14,216 bases of DNA. Source: Pseudomonadota bacterium (lineage in GTDB: Bacteria; Myxococcota_A; UBA796; SXON01). The position numbers and the translations under genes are program-made. The stretch's first letter is position 1; each line of letters opens with the position of its first letter. Positions 9,901-14,216 of this stretch are shown piece by piece. Under the pieces are notes generated by a model, which did no database searches, was not told the DNA's origin, and saw nothing but the letters and a program-made list of their open reading frames with translations. Location: positions 1-14,216 of the forward strand of contig SXOM01000517.1 in NCBI GenBank assembly GCA_005776735.1. Direction: 5' to 3'.

Positions 9901-10050
9901 GTAGCTGGAGCGGTCGATCACGAAGATGACGACGGGCGGAACGGCCTGGTTGCTGGACAGGGCTTCGGAGACCGGGTCGATCCCCCCCGCGAAGGCCGGC
10001 GAGGGGAGGAGCAAGGAGATGGCCGCGAGGGTCAGGAGGGGCTTGCTCAT
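6961..10050 (-). CDS. pilY1: PilY1-type type IV pilus tip protein (VWA-like N-terminus plus PilY1/PilC beta-propeller)
   Basis: A 1029-residue exported protein. The start at 10050 gives a clear Sec signal peptide (KPLLTLAAISLLLPSPAFAG, cut near residue 21 or 22); an earlier start would destroy it. Residues about 38-300 look like a von Willebrand A domain, with VVIFVIDRSSYMGS (40-53) at the MIDAS position and a following strand VHVVVLTGG (172-180). The MIDAS is degenerate (D46-x-S48-x-Y50). Residues about 500-1029 match the PilY1/PilC propeller: DLVLLSANDGLLHAFAL (525-541), ELWAWVPDTLIM (556-567), QGFGGSRTLALDIT (628-641) and RPAVFNVYD (667-675). A DxDxDxxxD calcium-type loop lies at 602-610, with several more acidic loops elsewhere. 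In the family PilY1 sits at the pilus tip and promotes assembly, adhesion and surface sensing. It is the last gene of the minor-pilin operon, 4 nt after the PilX-like gene. Confidence 0.93.
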   Translation of the reverse strand: MSKPLLTLAAISLLLPSPAFAGGIDPVSEALSSNQAVPPVVIFVIDRSSYMGSACYASASTTCFEDAIEIIKQTSRHYNEIKFGVVATADSSSDSSFFEVAPAGSSYGQIATALSTLSLSSTTTRNVAETVDSLSSDYLAISSATENWEDDDGDGFDGDWNESPFSYYCSGVHVVVLTGGIPEDDEDPSTASGSAAPIADVMCDSSGYVGTTVLDKTCRYDNVVTHVYNYDHSSLTDTQRVVVSTVALGMDTSTTMGAIADALYQSAADNTDSDGLYALTEPTDSRDEALSGVLGVLTDLMSGLYARSSPIIANDGTYLLATYYELTGDVPLAEGHVLAYELDVDPTSSTYGSILYRSGSPYDDYLGAVWDGGWLLYSRIANTGESNNDDMDGFMERDIYFYDSTFATYMAGDAAQKRLGFDAEFVDVVQANTALLTNVLDASDTSHDLDRSGTVDYLDVQELVDFTRGVSDSRFRYLDIEKGAWKLQDSPYSAPVVVNAESDIYSNSTSYRTFLELLSTEAGPDLVLLSANDGLLHAFALTDDESTPTDDESGEELWAWVPDTLIMRSRGNAWGNGLIDPMLYGRTYLFDGTPVVEDVWIDADGDRVKDCGTTLDDCEWRRVVVVQQGFGGSRTLALDITETNAPEFLWEQTNTTDSSAMGYTTSRPAVFNVYDRSDSAAPTDRWVAMWGGGQAVDYTSGSTNYYQTVEGNLYLWAIGDDYTVSSPSFSAAGDNVGTEHPDYTAHSSSLDLDSDGKLEYTYISAPPAVVDTNSDGDADVAYFPVTLAYDPDVGVTPSAQPGHSYIYKAIFDESNPGDITWCEFYDPMDGAENASGDTASSGSGAVAYGSRPEVYYALTTSWMTGGNLGVYWGTGSPFQDNTDSTAGAFFFMMDTNPDGCSTAKALTCGTETGGFYQLASGERMTSDPVVYAGVVYFSTYTPDSDVCTEGEGRLYGLNYEDCGPGLDTNGDGEADSSDDAYVAQSGFVSNVAVGPNGDVFYANGTDIIAVEPPGDAFGRTAMVGWMEMY

Positions 10051-10054
10051 GGGT

Positions 10055-10582
10055 TCACCGGATCTTGCAGGAGCCCTGCATGACCTTGCGCAGCATGGTC
10101 GTGACGTGGGCTTCTGAGGGGTTGGTTTGATCGCCGCCGGTGGCCGCCATCTCGAACCAGGAGTGCGTCTGCATCTCCCAGTAGTCGGACCGCCAGCCAT
10201 GATTGCCTTCTTCGGTGCTGTAGCCCTTGGGCGGGAGCCCACACTTGGCGAAGCTCGCCGCCACGTCGTAGTTGCCGAGCGGCATCGCGGTGACGTCGCC
10301 CTCGAAGTACGACTGGCCGTCGGTCTCGTCCACGAAGACCTGCGGTGCGCCGGTGTCCCACCCTTCGTCGTCGGGCAGCGTGAACATCAACTGCATGCGG
10401 GCGTGTTCGCCCCCGGCGTCGGCCGCGTTGACCACCGCCGCGTGGCGGCGCGTGTAGTTGGCGACGCGCTGGTCGACCCCGGCGATGCTCAGCGAGGTGC
10501 CACCGACGATGGTGATGATCGCGATGAGGATGAGCGCGACGAGCATCGCGTAGCCGCGCCGGCCGCGAACGTTCAGAGCCAA
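10055..10582 (-). CDS. pilX: PilX-like minor pilin (prepilin)
   Basis: A 175-residue prepilin between PilW and PilY1, the usual pilX slot. The N-terminus is MALNVRGRRG, followed by YAMLVALILIAIITIVGG, a type III prepilin signal with likely cleavage at G|Y. The first mature residues (Y-A-M-L-V) lack the Glu at +5 found in major pilins, which is common in PilX_N proteins. After the helix comes the PilX-like ANYTRRHAAVVNAADAGGEHARMQ. There is no upstream ATG or GTG in frame, so a TTG at 10582 is taken as start. It overlaps the end of pilW by 10 nt, suggesting coupling. The C-terminal globular region is short and poorly conserved. The protein probably joins the tip-priming complex that loads PilY1. 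Confidence 0.82.
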   Translation of the reverse strand: MALNVRGRRGYAMLVALILIAIITIVGGTSLSIAGVDQRVANYTRRHAAVVNAADAGGEHARMQLMFTLPDDEGWDTGAPQVFVDETDGQSYFEGDVTAMPLGNYDVAASFAKCGLPPKGYSTEEGNHGWRSDYWEMQTHSWFEMAATGGDQTNPSEAHVTTMLRKVMQGSCKIR

Positions 10583-11634
10583 GAGAGCACCCGCATGTTC
10601 CGCACGGACACCTCGGTGGCGAGTACCTGCCGGTAGTAGTGGTCGGTCGTGGCCGTGGGGCTGTTGTTGCCGACCGCGAGCGGAGCCCCCTCGTAGGCGT
10701 TGCTCGGGTCCTCCCGGGACGAGCGCACCACCAGTGTGAACCGGAGCATGTACAGGTCGTCCGGGTCGTTGGCGGTGTTGCTGTCGCTGTAGCTGTCGAC
10801 CGAGTTGGTCCAGCCGGCGCTGTCGGTGCTGGAGCAGTCCGTGCCGAAGAAGCAGTACTCGATCTGCATGTCCTCGACGTTGTCGACCACCGGGACGTCG
10901 TCGTCGTCCGGCGACTCGAAGTCCAGGTCCATCATCAGCACCGGGTGCTCGTCGGAGCCGGGGCCGACGCCGTCGGTGTCGTCGGCGTCGATGTAGAAGG
11001 TGACCACGTCGGCCCGCGAGCACTGCATCGCCGTCGGCATGTTCTCGCCGACCGGGCACAGCGAGCTGAAGTCGGCATAGGCCGTCGTGCCGTCGGTGAC
11101 CGTGACCAGGCCCGTCGTCGCGTCGCCCGCCGACTGCGCCACCCACATCAGCGACCGCGTCTGTTGGGGGTTGGACAGGTCGGAGCAGAGCAGGAACTCC
11201 TGGGCCGCGATCTCGCCCACCTTGTCGGCGTTGCCCGGGCGCTCCAGGTCGAAGGCCACCGTGTTGTCGGTGCAGTCCCGGAGCTCGTCCGGGTCGGCGT
11301 ACATGATGAGGTTCGGGTCCTGGGACACGATGGTGATGGCGTCGGAGCCGCCGGGCCCGGTGCCGTCGTAGGAGATGACCGCCGGGAGCGCGTTGGCTTC
11401 GCCGCCCGCCCCAAGCGCGCCGACGATGCGGCCGGTCGTCCCGAGGCCGGCCGTGCGCCCGGTACGCGAGAGGATGTCCAAGCCCAGGCGCACGTTCTGG
11501 TGCATCTCCATCTGGAGGTCCTGGAAGATGAACTGCTTGAGCTGGATGGAGAAGAGCGCGTACAGCGCCCCGACCACGAACGTGCCGATCGCGATGGCGA
11601 TGAGGAGCTCGATGAGGGTGAAGGCGCGCTTCAT
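10573..11634 (-). CDS. pilW: PilW-like minor pilin (prepilin)
   Basis: A 353-residue prepilin, the large minor pilin of the set. It has a very short leader, MKRA|FTLIELLIAIAIGTFVVGALYALF, with Glu at +5 and a long hydrophobic helix. The residue before the predicted cut is Ala, not the usual Gly. The body has PilW hallmarks: MHQNVRLGLDILSRTGRTAG (44-63), a VVDNVEDMQIEY motif just before a Cys-containing loop, and a C-terminal DHYYRQVLATEVSVRNM. The domain is acidic and has six cysteines, so disulfides in the periplasm are likely. The start ATG overlaps the pilV-like stop (ATGA), and the end overlaps the pilX-like start. Confidence 0.88.
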   Translation of the reverse strand: MKRAFTLIELLIAIAIGTFVVGALYALFSIQLKQFIFQDLQMEMHQNVRLGLDILSRTGRTAGLGTTGRIVGALGAGGEANALPAVISYDGTGPGGSDAITIVSQDPNLIMYADPDELRDCTDNTVAFDLERPGNADKVGEIAAQEFLLCSDLSNPQQTRSLMWVAQSAGDATTGLVTVTDGTTAYADFSSLCPVGENMPTAMQCSRADVVTFYIDADDTDGVGPGSDEHPVLMMDLDFESPDDDDVPVVDNVEDMQIEYCFFGTDCSSTDSAGWTNSVDSYSDSNTANDPDDLYMLRFTLVVRSSREDPSNAYEGAPLAVGNNSPTATTDHYYRQVLATEVSVRNMRVLSWL

Positions 11635-12116
11635 CAGGAGTCCCGGAACCGGAACGAGGCGATGGTGGTGCCGTGCCGGGTGCTGAACGCGGCGTCTTCG
11701 TAGGTGCAGCGGACACGGACGCGCGTCCAGGTGCCGTCGACGTCCATGTCCTCGACGTCCCAGGACAAGGTGTACAGCGGCGGGCCCAGGGCGTCGGTGG
11801 TCTCGAAGGCGGCGTTGACCGGATCCGGGAGCGGCCAGGTGAGCTCGCTCCAGGCGTCGCTGCTCATCGTCGTGTCGTCGACGTTGCCGTTGGTGAGGTC
11901 GGTCGGCCGGTTGTCCTTGGTCCAGTCCTGGGCCAGGAGCCTCTCCATCTGGGTCTGCGCCAGGTAGGTGCAATCGGTCAGGCGGCGCGCGTTCATGTTC
12001 GACCGCACCGCCTGGCTGTGGAAGCCGAACATCACGATGAGCGCGGCGCCGAGGATGGCGGAGGCCACCATGACCTCGACCAGGGTGAAGCCGGCGCGCG
12101 ACGACCACCGCCTCAT
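11634..12116 (-). CDS. pilV: PilV-like minor pilin (prepilin)
   Basis: A 160-residue prepilin. The leader is MRRWSSRAG, followed by FTLVEVMVASAILGAALIVM, a textbook type III signal with cleavage at G|F and Glu at +5. Next comes the PilV-like LTDCTYLAQTQMERLLAQDW (46-65), resembling the A.-.AQ.-.E.L segment after the helix in this family. The C-terminal part is beta-rich (LPLYTLSWDVEDMDVDGTW-like region). Both ends overlap neighbours by 4 nt (ATGA), so it is embedded in the operon. By position and sequence it corresponds to PilV/PilI-type minor pilins; the exact orthologue name is an inference. Confidence 0.87.
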   Translation of the reverse strand: MRRWSSRAGFTLVEVMVASAILGAALIVMFGFHSQAVRSNMNARRLTDCTYLAQTQMERLLAQDWTKDNRPTDLTNGNVDDTTMSSDAWSELTWPLPDPVNAAFETTDALGPPLYTLSWDVEDMDVDGTWTRVRVRCTYEDAAFSTRHGTTIASFRFRDS

Positions 12117-12793
12117 GGCGCCACCGCCTGCATGCCCACGAGGCCGCTGCGCACCACGGTGACCCGCACCCGCTCGTCCCGGCCGTCGGCCAGGGCGCGC
12201 TTGTTGACCACCTCGAGCACCACCTCGCCGTCGACGAGGTCGCCCGCGCGGTTGCCCAACCATCCCCGCGGGGTGAAGACCACCGCGTCGTCCTCGAGGC
12301 TCGGCCACTGGGCGAGGCTGATGGCGGGGGACTCGTCGGCCCCGCCCTCCTCGAGGCTGCGTTCGCCCTGGCTCACGTCCACCACGCCGTCGACATCGAC
12401 CGGGAGCGTATCCCACTGGGTGCTACCCGAGCCGCGGTTGCCCACCTGCACGTCCCACGCGCCGTGCTGCTGGTCTTCCGGATCCAGCGCCGAGTCGGCG
12501 GACACAAAGCGCACCCGCACCTCCCGATTCGTATCGAGGGCCAGGGCGCGGGCGGTGACGAGGTCGGCGTGGAGCATGCGGGCGACGCGAAACATCCGGA
12601 AGGTGGAGAGGCGACTCTGCAGAAGACCCCAGCCGATTCCGACCAGGATGGCCACGACCGAGAGAGCGACCGCGATCTCGACGAGCGTGTGCCCGGCCCG
12701 ACGAGCAGCAAAAAACGTGCCTGCGACGATCCACAACTTCGAGCGTGAGCCGGCAGGCTCGCGTGGGAATTCTTTTCCCAATTGGGAACTCAC
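12113..12793 (-). CDS. fimT: GspH/FimT-like minor pilin (prepilin), start uncertain
   Basis: A prepilin of up to 226 residues. The cleavage site is AARRAG|HTLVEIAVALSVVAIL: Glu at +5 is kept but the first mature residue is His, not Phe or Met. The body has GspH/FimT-like features: a long helix into RMLHADLVTARALALDTNRE, then VVFTPRGWLGNRAG and a C-terminal RVRVTVVRSGLVG. No ATG is available. A GTG at 12793 overlaps the TPR stop (TAGTG) but gives a 34-residue leader. A TTG at 12736 gives a 15-residue leader, still oddly hydrophobic. Codons from 12793 to about 12700 are A/T-richer at third positions than the rest, so this stretch may not be coding. The stop overlaps the pilV-like start (ATGA). 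In Pseudomonas the FimU/FimT protein belongs to the same initiating complex. Confidence 0.83.
   Translation of the reverse strand: MSSQLGKEFPREPAGSRSKLWIVAGTFFAARRAGHTLVEIAVALSVVAILVGIGWGLLQSRLSTFRMFRVARMLHADLVTARALALDTNREVRVRFVSADSALDPEDQQHGAWDVQVGNRGSGSTQWDTLPVDVDGVVDVSQGERSLEEGGADESPAISLAQWPSLEDDAVVFTPRGWLGNRAGDLVDGEVVLEVVNKRALADGRDERVRVTVVRSGLVGMQAVAP
12707..12722 (-). promoter_or_regulatory. Sigma-54 (-24/-12)-like promoter element
   Basis: On the minus strand the bases read AGGCACGTTTTTTGCT. The sigma-54 consensus is TGGCACG-N4-TTGCW, so only the first base differs, and the GG and GC pairs have the required 10-bp gap. A sigma-54 activator gene lies about 850 bp upstream in the same direction. 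Transcription would begin near 12697, inside the FimT-like frame around its cleavage site, so it could not supply that gene's start codon. It may serve pilV onward, or be chance. Confidence 0.45.
12765..12788. repeat. 14-bp palindrome with overlapping GGGAA/TTCCC arms
   Basis: TTCCCAATTGGGAA (12775-12788) is a perfect palindrome. A further GGGAA at 12765-12769 can pair with the same TTCCC arm (12775-12779), and forms a direct repeat with GGGAA at 12784-12788 at 19-bp spacing, close to two helical turns. It lies at the TPR/FimT-like junction, about 85 bp upstream of the start predicted from the sigma-54-like element. That is a plausible place for an activator site. A smaller hairpin (GAGCC-GGCA-GGCTC, 12747-12760) sits between them. 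Confidence 0.5.
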
Positions 12794-13569
12794 TACCCAC
12801 CCCCGGGGCAGTGGTCGTCGACCCAGGCGCGGCGGCGCCGCACCTGGCGACGCAGGTCGAGGGCCGCCTTGGAAAGGGCGCCGCCCGCCTCGACCTCGTC
12901 GAGCACCCGATCGGCGGCATCGTGCCACTCCCGCACCGGCGGCGCGGTGGTGGCGCACGCTTCGTCGTCCACGCGATCGTCGGCGTGCACGAGCATCGCC
13001 TCCACCCACGCCAGGCGAGCCCCCGCGCGGGCGCGCGCACCGTCGGCCCGCTCGAGTGCGACGGCGGCGGCCGCCATGGCCTCGTCGGTGCGCCCGAGTC
13101 GGACCAGGGCGGCGGCGCGCGCCTGGTGCAGCTCGCTGCCCTCCGCACCCCGCGCGATCACCCCGTCGACGCGCACCAACGCCGCAGCCGCGTCGCCGGC
13201 GGACAGCTCCAGGAGCGCGAGGGTCTGGTGGGCTCGGACGTCGTCGGGCGCGAGGGCGAGCGCCTTCTCCAGCTCGACGCGCGCGCCGGCCGGGTTGCCC
13301 TCGGCCGCGAGCACGCTGCCGAGGCCGCGGTGGCCCGCGGGGTCGTCCGGATGTCGGCGGGCGAGCTGGCGGAAGGTCTCGCGCGCAGCGGCCTCCTCCC
13401 CCGCCTGGTGGAAGGTCCAGCCGAGCCCGTAGAGCGCCCGCGGGTCTTCGGGGTCGGCGTCCAGCGCGGCCCGGAACTGCGTCTCCGCGGTGAGCAGGTC
13501 GTCGCGCGCCAGGGCCTCGTCCCCCTTCTCGACGGGGTCGGCGCACCCGAACCACAGCGCGAAGATCAC
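12793..13569 (-). CDS. TPR-repeat protein, possible lipoprotein, in the pilus operon
   Basis: A 258-residue protein. The GTG at 13569 overlaps the activator stop (GTGA), and no other start in frame is plausible. The N-terminus MIFALWFGCADP has a Cys at 9 after a short hydrophobic run, resembling a lipoprotein signal but shorter than normal and lacking basic residues. Residues about 13-180 hold four to five TPR units, for example GDEALARDDLLTAETQFRAA, PRALYGLGWTFHQAGEEAA and RVELEKALALAPDDVRAH. The C-terminal part (about 182-258) is charged, with Cys at 205 and 254 that might form a disulfide. Size and setting recall PilF/Tgl, the TPR lipoproteins that assemble the PilQ secretin, but sequence alone does not prove this; a generic TPR protein is the alternative. 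Confidence 0.8.
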   Translation of the reverse strand: MIFALWFGCADPVEKGDEALARDDLLTAETQFRAALDADPEDPRALYGLGWTFHQAGEEAAARETFRQLARRHPDDPAGHRGLGSVLAAEGNPAGARVELEKALALAPDDVRAHQTLALLELSAGDAAAALVRVDGVIARGAEGSELHQARAAALVRLGRTDEAMAAAAVALERADGARARAGARLAWVEAMLVHADDRVDDEACATTAPPVREWHDAADRVLDEVEAGGALSKAALDLRRQVRRRRAWVDDHCPGGG

Positions 13570-14216
13570 GCGCCCTCCAGGCCGAAGTCCCGGACCTTGT
13601 ACAAGAGCGCCTTGTAGGAGATCTCCAGCGTGCGGGCCGCCGCGGACTTGTTCCCGTCGTGCCGCCGGAGCGCCTCGGCGATGAGCTCGCGCTCCAGCGC
13701 CGCCGTGCGCGCGGGGATGGACAACGAGTCGGGGCTCACCACCGCCGGCGCCACCGCCCGCAGCTCGGCCGGCAGCGCGGAGACCTCCAACACATCGGTG
13801 TCGGAGACCAGGAGCGCACGCTCCAGCGTGTTCTCCAGTTGCCGGACGTTCCCCGGCCATCGGTGCGCGAGCAGCAGCCGCATCGCTTCGTCGGTCACCC
13901 GCGGTCGCGGCAGGCGCATCCGCGCACAGAGCGCGTTGAGCAGATGATCGACCAGGAGCGGGATGTCGTCGGGGCGTTCGCGGAGCGGCGGGATCTGCAG
14001 CGGAACCACCGCCAGGCGGTAGTAGAGGTCCTCGCGGAACCGCGGCGGCGTCAACGACGAGGCGGTGGCCGCCACGATGCGCACGTCGACCTCGGTGTCG
14101 GACGCCGCGCCGAGCCCCCGCATCGGCGCGACGCAGGCTCTGCCGACTCTCCCGGCACCAGCCGAATGGAAGGTATCCCCATGGGCGGGCCCATCCGCAG
14201 TCGGCACCCACCAGCA
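13566..14216 (-). CDS. Sigma-54-dependent transcriptional activator, C-terminal part (5' end outside window)
   Basis: The C-terminal half of an NtrC-type enhancer-binding protein; 216 residues are open to the window edge. Visible family marks are VDVRIVAAT (near 14065-14090), RFREDLYYRLAVVPLQIPPLRERPDDIPLLV (13967-14043), HRWPGNVRQLENTLERALL (13810-13865) and a Fis-type helix-turn-helix NKSAAARTLEISYKALLYK (about 13590-13650). Such proteins bind upstream sites and remodel sigma-54 polymerase through ATP hydrolysis; the receiver, Walker A and GAFTGA regions would lie outside. Upstream of about 14120 the frame no longer resembles the family: the expected Walker B DE and LLRVLQ helix are missing. 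It overlaps the TPR gene by 4 nt and may regulate this pilus operon, as PilR does for pilin genes (inference). Confidence 0.88.
   Translation of the reverse strand, partial: CWWVPTADGPAHGDTFHSAGAGRVGRACVAPMRGLGAASDTEVDVRIVAATASSLTPPRFREDLYYRLAVVPLQIPPLRERPDDIPLLVDHLLNALCARMRLPRPRVTDEAMRLLLAHRWPGNVRQLENTLERALLVSDTDVLEVSALPAELRAVAPAVVSPDSLSIPARTAALERELIAEALRRHDGNKSAAARTLEISYKALLYKVRDFGLEGA

Noticed and set aside
7642..10083. 813-codon open frame on the + strand opposite the pilY1-like gene
   Set aside because: Its product is a low-complexity Val/Gly/Arg/Asp/His mixture with no domain. It mirrors the codon bias of the real minus-strand gene, which has a signal peptide and PilY1 motifs.
10051..10242. 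Extended N-terminus of PilY1 from a start at 10242
   Set aside because: It overlaps the pilX-like gene by almost 190 nt and would bury the Sec signal peptide that begins at 10050.
10639..11703. 354-codon + strand frame opposite pilW
   Set aside because: Composition is Val/Arg/Gly/His-rich with no recognisable domain. The minus strand encodes a clear prepilin.
14181..14194. Short inverted repeat ATGGG-CGGG-CCCAT near the window end
   Set aside because: The stem is only 5 bp and lies in a doubtful edge region, so I do not treat it as a site.

Overview
The window is very GC-rich, gene-dense bacterial DNA, roughly 70% G+C by eye, with strong G/C preference at third codon positions. The gene set points to a Gram-negative, probably delta-proteobacterial or Myxococcota-like organism: a type IV pilus minor-pilin/PilY1 operon next to a sigma-54 activator, an SPFH protein with GYF_2 domains, a PP2C phosphatase, and SecA with a SEC-C zinc tail. 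This placement is an inference from gene content. No rRNA, tRNA, CRISPR array or mobile element was seen. Both window edges cut through genes.

Left half, + strand (1-6879): the 3' part of secA (1-1389) has an unusual 105-residue acidic tail after the zinc motif. A 126-bp gap with one hairpin follows, then a small VOC/glyoxalase-like gene (1516-1923). Next come five closely packed genes: an SPFH protein with two C-terminal GYF_2 domains and proline-rich linkers (1973-3334), tsaD (3338-4324), rsmA (4321-5127), a PP2C-type protein phosphatase (5189-5950) and a membrane-anchored coiled-coil M23 peptidase (5950-6879). tsaD/rsmA and PP2C/M23 overlap by 4 nt and 1 nt, so they are probably translationally coupled. 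The first pair serves translation (tRNA t6A37 and 16S rRNA dimethylation). The second suggests phospho-signalling combined with peptidoglycan remodelling.

Convergent junction (6880-6960): 81 bp with two GC-rich hairpins and no U-tract, separating the two oppositely directed operons.

Right half, - strand, read from 14216 down to 6961: a 5'-truncated sigma-54-dependent activator with a Fis-type HTH (13566-14216), a small TPR protein that may be a lipoprotein (12793-13569), then the minor-pilin set FimT/GspH-like (12113-12793), PilV-like (11634-12116), PilW-like (10573-11634) and PilX-like (10055-10582), and finally a large PilY1-type pilus-tip protein (6961-10050). Almost every junction overlaps (GTGA, TAGTG, ATGA, ATGA, a 10-nt overlap, then a 4-nt gap), as expected for one co-regulated operon. 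The likely model is that the minor pilins prime pilus assembly and carry PilY1 at the tip, the TPR protein may help secretin or pilus assembly, and the activator may control the operon.

The most interesting stretch is about 12700-12793. It is locally A+T-richer and holds a 14-bp perfect palindrome, a 19-bp-spaced GGGAA direct repeat and a near-consensus sigma-54 -24/-12 element, all inside what would be the unusually long leader of the first prepilin. Also notable are the degenerate MIDAS and the many Ca-binding-type loops of PilY1, and the last ~90 bp of the window, where the activator stops looking like its family.
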